This document shows, one piece after another, positions 1 to 6,494 of a stretch of DNA of 6,494 nucleotides. Under the pieces are notes generated by a model. That model saw only the letters and a list, made by a program, of their open reading frames with translations, was not told the DNA's origin and searched no databases. Position 1 is the first letter of the stretch. Each line of letters begins with the position of its first letter. The DNA is taken from assembly GCA_003140785.1 (NCBI GenBank), contig PLKY01000240.1:1-6494 (forward strand). The letters run 5' to 3'. The position numbers were made by a program, and so were the translations under genes. Origin of the DNA: Acidobacteriaceae bacterium. Lineage in GTDB: Bacteria > Acidobacteriota > Terriglobia > Terriglobales > Acidobacteriaceae.

Positions 1-235
1 AAGAAAATATAACTTCTTACCTGCAGGGCGTAGGGCGTGATCCGGGATATTGGCCAGTTATCTCCCTGATATTGCCAGCACAGGTCTGGCTCGGTGGCTG
101 TAGACGATTGCGGACTGTCATCAGTCGCTTAGCGAAATTTGCGAGATACGCCAGAGAAGGTTGCAAACTAAGCCTAAGCTAATCGGAGGATTGTGCATTT
201 TAACGAAATTCGATTCCAGAAATCAGTTTGTTTGA

Positions 236-304
236 AACCCCCAAAAGCGCTGAATAGTATGCATTGAAAGTTGCATCGTAACTGTGCGCGCACAGACGGG
301 GGTT
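236..304 (-). repeat. Nested inverted repeats just after the chitinase stop (possible structured 3' UTR)
   Basis: Read on the minus strand (the chitinase transcript), AACCCCC begins two bases after the TAA stop codon and can pair with GGGGGTT 55 nt further on (plus-strand 298-304 with 236-242). The enclosed segment holds two smaller hairpins: the perfect palindrome at 282-295, and a 5-bp stem ATGCA/TGCAT with an 8-nt loop at 259-276. Together they could fold as a closed three-way junction at the mRNA 3' end. Only three T follow the closing stem, so it is not a classical intrinsic terminator. It could protect the mRNA end, act as a weak terminator, or be coincidental. The pairings are read directly from the sequence; the function is inferred. 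Confidence 0.35.
282..295. repeat. Perfect 14-bp palindrome CTGTGCGCGCACAG
   Basis: The two 7-base halves CTGTGCG and CGCACAG are exact reverse complements. The palindrome lies 11 bp past the chitinase stop codon. On the minus strand it is followed by TTACG rather than a T-run, so it does not look like a complete rho-independent terminator. A short symmetrical site like this could also bind a dimeric protein, but nothing else supports that. Confidence 0.45.
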
Positions 305-306
305 AA

Positions 307-1638
307 TTACTTCAAGCCTGCCGCAATCGTTTTTGTCAGAGACCCGCTCGCATCGTCGTCATTCAGCGCCCACACATAAGCGCCGCCAAGCTTGTTCTTC
401 TTGATGTAGGCGGTCTTCGCTGCTACTGAAGTGGGGTTGTCGTAGGAATAGAAAGTTTCAGTCGCTGGATTGTAGAGCGTCGCTCCACTTCTTTCGGAGT
501 CGTACCAAGGGACGAAGCCGTTTTTATTCGTGAGGTTCTCGATCGTCGAGTAAGTCAGGAAACCCGCAGTCAGGATGGTGTCACAACCTGGTGAAGCAGC
601 AGTTTTACTCGGATTGGGACAAACACCCGATCCGTCGGCCAGGAGAACCGGAGAATCGCCCGTTGCGTTCTGATATAAGCCGTGGTTGGCGGCGGAGACG
701 CCGGTCCAGCCGACCGCATACAAGGGCATACCCATGGTGTATTTGGCCGCCGGCACACCAGCCTTAAGATATGCTCTTACGGTCGCATCGATCGAGCCGG
801 CGTCGCTAGGCGCAGGGTCTGCAACCGAGTCGTAGAGCGAAGAGGACTCATTGGTTTGCTTGTCCCATGTTCCGGCATAGTCGTATCCGTCGATGGTAAG
901 GAAGTCCACTTGGTCTGCGGCGGCTTTCAGATCGATGTTGACATATTTCTGCGGGTCCGCAGGCGAGTCGAACGTTAAGGTGTATTTCTCCCCAGTGGTT
1001 TTGGTCAAAGCACTGAGTTGTGTGCGGAACTCTTTCAGCAGTGCGGTGAAGCTCTGCTTGTCCGCAGCCGTTGGGAACTCCCAATCAATGTTGAAGCCAT
1101 CGAACAGGCCGGGCGCCGAGACGCCTGGTGCGATGTTGCCCTTGACGAACATATCGATGCACGAAGCGGCGAGCGCGGCGCGGCCAGCCTCGGTGCTCGC
1201 GGCGGTTGTGAAGCCCGCAACATTTCCCGCTTGCCCTCCCAAGGAGATCAACACTGTCAGATTGGGATGTCGGGCCTTGAGCTGTTGGATTGCGCCGAAG
1301 TTTCCGAAGAGCGGCGCGGTGTAAGCCTTGCCGCTCACGCTCGGAAGCGTCGAATCTTCGTAGGCAGCCAGCGGATCGGCAACAGCGCAAGCCGGCGATG
1401 TGGTGGGAGTCACATTGCCGAAAGCGTAGATGAGGTGCGTCAGTTCATCGGCGACGCCATTTTTCTCGAGATCGGCAATGTTGTAATTGGCATAGCGGAT
1501 TCCCCATTCTTCAAAATAGCCCCCGAAAACCTTGCCGTGGTGGCGGGCCTGCGAAAGCGACTGAGAGGCGCATGAAGCGAGAACCAACAGACTCATCAAC
1601 GCCGCTCGGAGCGGGCGCAGCGGAAAATATTTCGACAT
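307..1638 (-). CDS. GH18 chitinase-like glycoside hydrolase, exported, probable lipoprotein
   Basis: Predicted to hydrolyse beta-1,4-linked GlcNAc polymers (chitin) outside the cytoplasm by the substrate-assisted retaining mechanism of family GH18. From the chosen start the protein has 443 residues. GH18 hallmarks appear in order: SLGG at 132-135; the catalytic motif DGFNIDWE at 180-187 with Glu187 as acid/base; YDYAGTWD at 252-259; GMPLYAVGW at 303-311; and a C-terminal GGAYVWALNDDD with Trp423 at the base of the active site. The segment at about 312-400, including GFVPWYDSE, resembles the small insertion of bacterial ChiA/ChiB-type enzymes. The usual middle Asp of DxDxE is Asn183 here. The N-terminus (RPLR, hydrophobic stretch, then LASC at 20-23) reads as a signal peptide with a lipobox; cleavage after SQA (29-31) by signal peptidase I is the alternative. 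The four other Cys (84, 160, 340, 352) could form two disulfides. No chitin-binding module is visible. The start at 1638 is preferred because TTGAGG lies 8 nt upstream; the frame stays open to an ATG at 1716, but that has no Shine-Dalgarno and would bury the signal peptide. Confidence 0.9.
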   Translation of the reverse strand: MSKYFPLRPLRAALMSLLVLASCASQSLSQARHHGKVFGGYFEEWGIRYANYNIADLEKNGVADELTHLIYAFGNVTPTTSPACAVADPLAAYEDSTLPSVSGKAYTAPLFGNFGAIQQLKARHPNLTVLISLGGQAGNVAGFTTAASTEAGRAALAASCIDMFVKGNIAPGVSAPGLFDGFNIDWEFPTAADKQSFTALLKEFRTQLSALTKTTGEKYTLTFDSPADPQKYVNIDLKAAADQVDFLTIDGYDYAGTWDKQTNESSSLYDSVADPAPSDAGSIDATVRAYLKAGVPAAKYTMGMPLYAVGWTGVSAANHGLYQNATGDSPVLLADGSGVCPNPSKTAASPGCDTILTAGFLTYSTIENLTNKNGFVPWYDSERSGATLYNPATETFYSYDNPTSVAAKTAYIKKNKLGGAYVWALNDDDASGSLTKTIAAGLK

Positions 1639-1646
1639 ATCGAATG

Positions 1647-1652
1647 CCTCAA
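1647..1652 (-). promoter_or_regulatory. Shine-Dalgarno site of the chitinase gene (decides the start)
   Basis: On the minus strand TTGAGG sits 8 nt before the ATG at 1638-1636. The upstream in-frame ATGs at 1716 and 1701 have no comparable purine-rich site, so this ribosome binding site supports the shorter protein that begins directly with a signal peptide. Confidence 0.65.
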
Positions 1653-1725
1653 GAATTAGTGCGGTATCTACCCTTCGAGCATAGCTTCTCTTGAACAGCA
1701 TGAACAACAATTCCATCGAGAGAAA

Positions 1726-1741
1726 CGAGATTCGAGTCTCG
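1726..1741. repeat. Imperfect 16-bp palindrome CGAGATTCGAGTCTCG, possible operator
   Basis: Seven of the eight base pairs of this symmetrical site match; only the T/G pair, at the sixth position from each end, fails. It lies about 90 bp before the chitinase start and about 120 bp before the TPR start, inside the divergent promoter region. That is a reasonable place for a dimeric regulator to bind. I do not recognise it as the site of any known regulator. Confidence 0.3.
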
Positions 1742-1861
1742 ACAAGAGATGTATTCGTATCCGCTCGTCTCGCATGGCGCCACCACCGGAGTTAGTAGAA
1801 CGCGGGTTGCGCGTTGCCCTATCTGCAAACGAGAATTCAAAGAGAGACGGGTGTGAGATAC

Positions 1862-3049
1862 GTGTTGAATCGCAAAATGACAATCGGCCTGGTTCTGGTC
1901 GTAGCCAGTTGGAGCTTGACCTCCCCGTCGCAAGACGATCCGAGGCAGACGGCATTCGCACTCGAGCAGCAGGGCAAGACGGCGGAGGCTGAAGCTGCGT
2001 GGAGCGCTTTGGCCAAGGCATACCCGACGAATGCAGAGCCGTTTGCCCATCTAGGTCTGCTCGAAGCCCGTCAGGAGCACTATACGGAGGCAGTTGCGGC
2101 CTATCGCAAGGCGATGGCGCTGGATCCCGCCATGCCCCGCCTGCGTTTCAACCTGGGTCTTGCGTACTTCAAAGCAGGCGAATACAGAGAAGCCCTTCAG
2201 CAATTCAATCCTCTTCTGAAAACCGAGCCGCTCACTTCCGAAGAGGGGCAGCGGCTCGTCATCCTAGTCGGCATGTCGCACTATGGGCTCGCCGAATTTG
2301 CGGCTGCGACTCCCTATCTGAAGCAAGCTGCCGATCGCGACGCACAGAATCTTCCTCTGCTTCTGACCTTGGCGCACAGTTGTTTGTTGTCGAATCAATA
2401 CCAATGTGTTCTCGACGAATTTCACCAAATTATGTCGCTTAACCCGCAGTCAGCAGAAGCCCATATTCTGGCCGGAGAGGCGCTAGACGAAATGAAAGAA
2501 CCGGTCGACGCCATCCGAGAGTTGCGTGCTGCTGTCCAGGCCGATCCCAAAGAACCGAGCGTGCACTTCGCCCTGGGGTACCTGTTGTGGACGCAAGGCC
2601 ATACAGCAGAGGCTGCCCAAGAGTTTCAGGCTGAGCTAAAGAATATTCCGGGACACAACCAGGCCACGCTCTACCTGGCCGATTCCTATATTCAGATGAA
2701 CCGGACTGAAGACGCCAGGCCGCTGCTCGAAGCGCTTGTGAAGATGAGCCCCACAAGCTCCATGGGACATCTCGATCTGGGCATTGTGTACGCAGAGGCT
2801 GGCCGCAAAAAGGAAGCACTGGGCGAGTTTAAAACGGCCATCGCGCTCAAGCCCGACGAAGTGAATGCGCACTGGCGGCTGGGTCGGCTCTACCGTTCCA
2901 TGGGAAAGACAGCCGAAGCGAATGCTGAATTTGAAAAATCAAGGAGCCTGAATAAGTCCGCCGATGAAAAGCTCGTCAAAGTAATGTCCCAAATTCCGCC
3001 GCATAACAGCGAACCCCACGGTGGGGTTCCCGCACCACCTGCCCAGTAA
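1862..3049 (+). CDS. Exported tetratricopeptide-repeat (TPR) protein
   Basis: Likely a protein-protein interaction scaffold in the periplasm or envelope; no enzymatic domain is visible. From the GTG at 1862 it has 395 residues. The N-terminus LNRKMTIGLVLVVASWS is a short basic segment plus a hydrophobic run, followed by a polar stretch, consistent with a signal peptide. About ten 34-residue TPR units follow from residue 25 to 368. The clearest are 59-92, 93-126, 199-232, 233-266, 301-334 and 335-368, with the usual G-Y/A-F-P spacing (e.g. LGLAYFKAGEYREAL); the unit at about 132-164 is degenerate. The tail after 370 is short, Pro-rich and lies over a DNA palindrome. Cys174 and Cys182 fall in one repeat and could pair if the protein is exported. 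The start is uncertain: GTG 1862, TTG 1865 (GAG 7 nt upstream) and ATG 1877 are all possible, and an open TTG lies at 1814. Starts at 1862/1865 are preferred because they keep the Arg-Lys before the hydrophobic run. The partner is unknown. Confidence 0.85.
   Translation: MLNRKMTIGLVLVVASWSLTSPSQDDPRQTAFALEQQGKTAEAEAAWSALAKAYPTNAEPFAHLGLLEARQEHYTEAVAAYRKAMALDPAMPRLRFNLGLAYFKAGEYREALQQFNPLLKTEPLTSEEGQRLVILVGMSHYGLAEFAAATPYLKQAADRDAQNLPLLLTLAHSCLLSNQYQCVLDEFHQIMSLNPQSAEAHILAGEALDEMKEPVDAIRELRAAVQADPKEPSVHFALGYLLWTQGHTAEAAQEFQAELKNIPGHNQATLYLADSYIQMNRTEDARPLLEALVKMSPTSSMGHLDLGIVYAEAGRKKEALGEFKTAIALKPDEVNAHWRLGRLYRSMGKTAEANAEFEKSRSLNKSADEKLVKVMSQIPPHNSEPHGGVPAPPAQ
3011..3029. repeat. 19-bp palindrome inside the 3' end of the TPR gene
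   Basis: GAACCCCAC and GTGGGGTTC are exact reverse complements separated by a single G. In RNA this would give an 8-bp GC-rich stem with a 3-nt loop. It lies within the coding sequence, 17 bp before the stop codon, and encodes part of the EPHGGVP tail that follows the last TPR unit. No T-run follows. It could be a dispersed palindromic repeat that landed in the gene's dispensable tail, an mRNA-stabilising hairpin, or chance. Confidence 0.6.
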
Positions 3050-3090
3050 CACTCAGGCCCGAATCGTCCTGTGCATCGGAGGAGATAGCT

Positions 3091-3135
3091 ACAAAAGGTA
3101 AAGGCCGGGGCTCTCGCTCCGGCCTTCGGTTTTGT
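3091..3135. terminator. Bidirectional rho-independent terminator between convergent genes
   Basis: The core stem-loop at 3101-3126 has an 11-bp stem, starting AAGGCCGG and ending CCGGCCTT, with one G-T pair and a TCTC loop. Upstream ACAAAA (3091-3096) and downstream TTTTGT (3130-3135) are complementary, so each strand has a T-rich tail after the hairpin. The TPR gene ends about 50 bp to the left and the receptor gene ends 20 bp to the right, so one element can terminate both transcripts. Confidence 0.85.
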
Positions 3136-3154
3136 CGCAATGAAGTAGAGAGAT

Positions 3155-6100
3155 CTAGAATCGGATCTTTCCCCCCATCTGTAGAATGCGGGGTTCGTGG
3201 TCGGCGATGACTGTTCCGAATGCAGGGTCGCCGATATTGTTGTCGATGCCGCTGGTGCCGCCCACGCCGCTAGAAGCGGGGTTGCCGAAAATCGGATGGT
3301 TGAAGACATTGAAGGCTTCGACCCGGATCTGGAAGTTCACATGTTCGGCAATCGCGGTGTTTTTGGCGAGGGCCACATCCCACTTGTCCATTCCAGGTCC
3401 GAGGAGCGAACCCGGTTTCAAGGCGCTGAATTGGCCGACTGTGGGAGCAAATGAGCTGGGAGTGAACCACTGCCCCGGCTTCTTGGTCATGTGCACCGGG
3501 CCGACCTGCGTCACGCGGGAGGCACTATCGGGGTCAACTATGCCGATGCCCAAGCCGCGTCCTCCGTAGGTAGTCGCGAAGGGATCTGTGGACTGGATGA
3601 GGGAGAAGCTGGAGCCGGATTCCAGTGTGGTGATGCCGGAGAGTTCCCAGCCGCCCAGTGCTCTGCCTTCGAAGCCACTTTGCGACTTGAAAAAGGGCAA
3701 GGTGTAGACGTAGTTGAAGAGAAGCACCTGTGGCGTATTGAACGTCGTGGGACCGTAATCATTCTTCAAGTTATACGTGTCGGTAGCAGCTGTGTTGCGG
3801 TCATTCGAATTGGTACTAAGGACCTTGGACCAGGTGTAGGCCAGGTTCACAGTCAGATTCCCGGAGCGGTGGCTGAGGTCCACCTGCAGCGAATTGTAGT
3901 TACTGGTGAAGATGGGCGACTTTGTGCGCATGTAGCTGTAGCCCAGGTAGGGACGGATGGCGTTGACGTCGGTCCCTGCCGGTGCAGCCATTCTGGCCGC
4001 AGCTGTGGGCTGGTTGCCGTCGTATTCACCCAGCAGGTGGCGCGACTCATTCGCTACCCAGGCTACGGAAAGAACCGTAGTGGGCAGAATCTGACGCTCC
4101 ACGGTGAAGTTCCAGTCAAAGTAGTTGGGGGCACGGAAGGTCGGGGTACCTGTGGTCCAGAGGAGGTTGGGGCCGTAGTTGGTGGCTCCAGTGGCGCCGG
4201 CGGCTGTGTCGAAGTAGGTGTCGTTAACTGTGACGGTCTGCACCACCGGTGGATCGTAGAAGGCGTTCTGCTCATAGATGCCGTTGAGCAGGCGATCGTA
4301 GAAGACGCCGAACCCGCCGCGGATGGAGGTCAATCCTCGTCCGTCGGGGTTATAGGCAAAACCAATGCGAGGCGCGAAGTTGTCGTTTGTGTTGGGGTTG
4401 ATGGTACTGCCGAAGGGTGAGCACTGCACCTGCGCGGAGAAGGTCTGCGCCTTGGCGCAGGCTGCTCCCGTGGGGAAGATGATGCCGTTGGCGTAGGTGA
4501 CCGGAATCAGGGGAGCCCCGGACCCGGCCAGGGTCTGGCCGGCAACAAAGTTCCCGGTCGTGGGATCAATCACCGGAGCAGCTGCAGGGCTATACAGCAG
4601 CGGATCGAAGTTGGTGAGAGTGTTGTTCTTGTCCGTAGCCGAGGGGAAACTGCTCCATCGAATGCCGAGGTTGAGGGTTAGCTTCTTGTTCAGCTTGAAG
4701 TCGTCCTGAGCATAGACCTCGCGATTGTAGTAATTGAGATCGGGGATCGTGTCTTCGTTCTGCTGGCTATAGGTGGAGACATTCCCGAGCAGGAAGTTGG
4801 CGAAGGGGTTGTAAGCCTGGGCGAAAGTGAAGTTGGCTTCGCCGGCGACAGCGTTTTCGCTCTTCAGCATCTGCTGGATCTGGAAGCCGAAGCGCAAGGT
4901 ATTCTTGCCCGCGGAGATGGCCAGGTTGTCAAAGTATGTGCGGTCCAGGTTGCGCTCTTTCCATGGAGTGGAACCAGCGGAAAAGCTCTGGATGTTATTG
5001 ATGGCAACGCCTGGAAGGCGTCCGTAAGGATCTTGGTACTTCTGTGTCTGTGGCGACAGCGAGCTGAGCGCACTGGCGGAATCGGCAAAGGGGGTGCCGA
5101 TGAAGGAGGAGTGATAGGTTCCTTGCGAGTAGACGAACTCCAGCTCGTTGACGATGGTTGGGGAGATGGCGTAGCTGAGGTTGCCCACGACGTTCTTGCC
5201 GGGCGAGTCGACGGCGGCGGCGGCCAGCTTAGGAAAGTTGTTGCCCGCCCATAGGCCGAGCGGTTCGGTAACCGGCATGATGTCATTCATGCCGCGCGCA
5301 TAAAAGTGCACCTTGTCGTTGAAGTAGTGGTCGATGCGGACGATGTCGTCACGGTAATCGTTCTGCGCAGGAACGTTGACGACTTCCACTCCAGAGGCAT
5401 TCGCGTTGGGGGCGAAGACATTGGTCACGTAGACCTGCGCGTCTTTGCTGACGCAGCCGGGCTGGGCGACATTGATAGTTCCTTGACCGCTTCCGTCTGC
5501 ACTGCGGGTAAAGGTCTCGCAGCTCGCGGGCACGCCAGGGGGCAGTGCCGGAGGTGCGATAAGGGTGCCTCCAGCGGTGGCGGGCGCTGGAACTGTGAAG
5601 TTACCTGCCAGCTGGTCAGGAGTCGGCGTAAACAGGCTTTGGCTGGTGCCAGCCTGATTGATCTTGTGCCAGTCCTCGGACCAAAAGAAGAAGGTTTTCT
5701 TTTTGTCTTCGTTATAGACCCTTGGAATGTAGATGGGACCACCGATGGTGAAGCCGTAGACGTTCTGGTGATAGACGCCCGGTGTGTTGGGCAGTGGTGT
5801 CAGGACTCCATTCACCGTGTTGGTAGCTTGGCTTTGCTTATTGAGCCAGTCATTCGCGTTGAAATCGGTGGTGCGGACGTACTCGTATCCGTTTCCATGG
5901 AAGGAGCTGGTGCCGCTCTTCGTGGCTACCAGAACCTGGCCGCCGCCGGAGCGTCCAAAGCCGGCGTCATAGTTGCCGCGCTCCAGGGTGATCTCCTGGA
6001 TGGCCTCCATGCTGGGCTCGCTTACCGCGGTCGTGTTGGAGCCGGAGTCGTTGATGTCGGCCCCATCCACGGTCCAGTTGTTGGCCGAGGTGCGCGCGCC

Positions 6101-6494
6101 ATTGACAGAAATCGCCGTGCTGCCGGAGTTGGCTTCATCGCCGAGCTGGTTCACTACGCCAGGCTGCAGAGTGATTAACTGCTCGAAGTTTCGGCTGTTG
6201 ATCTCGAGTTCCTCAACCTGCTGGCTGGAGATGGTTCCAGCCTGGGCGCTGGTCTCGGTTTCGACCGCCACCGGGTTGTCTTCAACCGTAACCGTGGTGG
6301 TGACCGAGCCGGCCTTGAGTTCGGGGTTCACCGTGTGCTTGTCGGAGACGTTGAGGACAATATCTTTGGCCTTAAAGGTCTGAAAGCCAACTGCGGTCAC
6401 AGTGATGGTGTACGTTCCAGCGGTGAGGTTGGTGGCGGTGTAGTTGCCAGAGCCATCGGATTCCACAACGCGAGAAGCGCCGTTGACGCCGTTC
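3155..6494 (-). CDS. Oar-like TonB-dependent outer-membrane receptor with carboxypeptidase-regulatory-like domain (5' end off the window)
   Basis: Probably an outer-membrane beta-barrel that imports a large ligand using TonB energy; the substrate cannot be read from the sequence. 1,112 residues are visible. In order: the end of a CarboxypepD_reg-like beta-sandwich (6494 to about 6310; NYTATNLTAGTYTITVTAVGF); a linker; a plug domain (about 6220-5910) with INSRNFEQLITLQPGVV, SVNGARTSANNWTVDGAD and GGQVLVATKSGTSSFHG; then a long barrel to the end. Typical family segments of the barrel are GGPIYIPRVYNEDKKKTFFF (about 5680-5740), PRIGFAYNPDGRG with IRGGFGVFYDR (about 4292-4372) and EAFNVFNHPIFGNP (about 3281-3322). 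The last residue is Phe, as expected for BAM-assembled barrels. Two close Cys pairs (codons at 5519/5453 and 4457/4421) probably form disulfides in extracellular loops. The frame stays open past a GTG at 6466 to the window edge, so the true start, signal peptide and any TonB box lie outside. Large antisense open frames here are shadows of this gene. Confidence 0.93.
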   Translation of the reverse strand, partial: NGVNGASRVVESDGSGNYTATNLTAGTYTITVTAVGFQTFKAKDIVLNVSDKHTVNPELKAGSVTTTVTVEDNPVAVETETSAQAGTISSQQVEELEINSRNFEQLITLQPGVVNQLGDEANSGSTAISVNGARTSANNWTVDGADINDSGSNTTAVSEPSMEAIQEITLERGNYDAGFGRSGGGQVLVATKSGTSSFHGNGYEYVRTTDFNANDWLNKQSQATNTVNGVLTPLPNTPGVYHQNVYGFTIGGPIYIPRVYNEDKKKTFFFWSEDWHKINQAGTSQSLFTPTPDQLAGNFTVPAPATAGGTLIAPPALPPGVPASCETFTRSADGSGQGTINVAQPGCVSKDAQVYVTNVFAPNANASGVEVVNVPAQNDYRDDIVRIDHYFNDKVHFYARGMNDIMPVTEPLGLWAGNNFPKLAAAAVDSPGKNVVGNLSYAISPTIVNELEFVYSQGTYHSSFIGTPFADSASALSSLSPQTQKYQDPYGRLPGVAINNIQSFSAGSTPWKERNLDRTYFDNLAISAGKNTLRFGFQIQQMLKSENAVAGEANFTFAQAYNPFANFLLGNVSTYSQQNEDTIPDLNYYNREVYAQDDFKLNKKLTLNLGIRWSSFPSATDKNNTLTNFDPLLYSPAAAPVIDPTTGNFVAGQTLAGSGAPLIPVTYANGIIFPTGAACAKAQTFSAQVQCSPFGSTINPNTNDNFAPRIGFAYNPDGRGLTSIRGGFGVFYDRLLNGIYEQNAFYDPPVVQTVTVNDTYFDTAAGATGATNYGPNLLWTTGTPTFRAPNYFDWNFTVERQILPTTVLSVAWVANESRHLLGEYDGNQPTAAARMAAPAGTDVNAIRPYLGYSYMRTKSPIFTSNYNSLQVDLSHRSGNLTVNLAYTWSKVLSTNSNDRNTAATDTYNLKNDYGPTTFNTPQVLLFNYVYTLPFFKSQSGFEGRALGGWELSGITTLESGSSFSLIQSTDPFATTYGGRGLGIGIVDPDSASRVTQVGPVHMTKKPGQWFTPSSFAPTVGQFSALKPGSLLGPGMDKWDVALAKNTAIAEHVNFQIRVEAFNVFNHPIFGNPASSGVGGTSGIDNNIGDPAFGTVIADHEPRILQMGGKIRF

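Larger units (their letters stand above)
1..306. other. Non-coding stretch downstream of the chitinase gene
   Basis: I see no supportable gene here. The plus strand has one frame open from the window edge to a TAA at 180-182 (59 codons). It resembles no family I know, and its third codon positions are AT-rich compared with the real genes nearby, so I treat it as chance. No minus-strand frame has both a start codon and an open run to the left edge. The only structure that stands out is a group of inverted repeats at 236-304, next to the chitinase stop, annotated separately. No tRNA-like or clear promoter sequence was recognised. Confidence 0.6.
1639..1861. promoter_or_regulatory. Divergent intergenic region between the chitinase and TPR genes
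   Basis: The two genes are transcribed away from each other, so both promoters should lie within this stretch of about 220 bp. I found no convincing -35/-10 pair in either direction. The best minus-strand candidate is TTGTTC (plus 1704-1709) with TATGCT downstream, a weak match to the sigma-70 consensus. An imperfect palindrome at 1726-1741 could be an operator. The promoter content is inferred from gene orientation rather than from clear motifs. Confidence 0.5.

Noticed and set aside
3..182. Frame open from the left window edge, possible tail of an upstream plus-strand gene
   Set aside because: 59 codons with AT-rich third positions and no recognisable protein similarity; it could be chance, and its start cannot be seen.
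185..269. GGAGG followed by GTG and a 24-codon frame
   Set aside because: The gap between the Shine-Dalgarno-like site and the GTG is too short, the peptide is tiny and resembles nothing, and it overlaps the inverted-repeat region.
1018..1575. 185-codon open frame on the plus strand, antisense to the chitinase
   Set aside because: It overlaps the catalytic core of the GH18 gene on the other strand and its product has no recognisable features.
1639..1716. 26-residue N-terminal extension of the chitinase from the ATG at 1716
   Set aside because: It has no Shine-Dalgarno and would place the signal peptide internally; the ATG at 1638 has a good ribosome binding site.
3491..4420. 309-codon open frame on the plus strand, antisense to the receptor gene
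   Set aside because: It lies wholly inside the receptor gene, whose protein shows clear family motifs. The antisense translation is Val/Gly-rich with no recognisable domain and fits a GC-driven shadow frame.
5306..6178. 290-codon open frame on the plus strand, antisense to the plug and early barrel of the receptor
   Set aside because: Same reason: it has no domain and a biased composition, and the opposite strand encodes an unmistakable TonB-dependent receptor.
6464..6466. GTG as the start of the receptor gene
   Set aside because: The frame continues upstream to the window edge with sequence (NGVNGASRV) that fits the carboxypeptidase-regulatory-like domain, so this is an internal Val codon and the gene is cut by the window.

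Overview
The window most likely comes from a member of the Acidobacteriota (Terriglobia/Acidobacteriaceae type). This is inferred mainly from the large Oar-like TonB-dependent receptor with an N-terminal carboxypeptidase-regulatory-like domain, a family greatly expanded in that phylum. A secreted TPR protein and a secreted glycoside hydrolase next to it fit the same picture. No rRNA, tRNA, mobile element or CRISPR array was seen.

Layout from left to right. Positions 1-306 appear non-coding and form the 3' side of a chitinase gene; nested inverted repeats lie just past its stop codon. A GH18 chitinase-like gene (minus strand, 307-1638) encodes an exported protein, probably a lipoprotein. A divergent intergenic region of about 220 bp follows, with a clear Shine-Dalgarno for the chitinase and one imperfect palindrome. 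A plus-strand gene (1862-3049) encodes an exported protein of about ten TPR repeats; its 3' end carries a near-perfect 19-bp palindrome. A strong bidirectional terminator (3091-3135) separates it from the convergent TonB-dependent receptor gene (minus strand, 3155 to beyond 6494), whose 5' end lies outside the window.

How they may work together: the chitinase would cut chitin or related GlcNAc polymers outside the cell or at its surface. The receptor could import a large ligand across the outer membrane, and the TPR protein could scaffold an envelope complex. The three genes are not in one operon (divergent, then convergent), so a joint role in chitin use is only a hypothesis from proximity. 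I found no clear evidence of a previously undescribed system. The most checkable oddities are the DGFNIDWE variant of the GH18 catalytic motif, the branched inverted-repeat structure after the chitinase stop, and the palindrome inside the TPR coding sequence.
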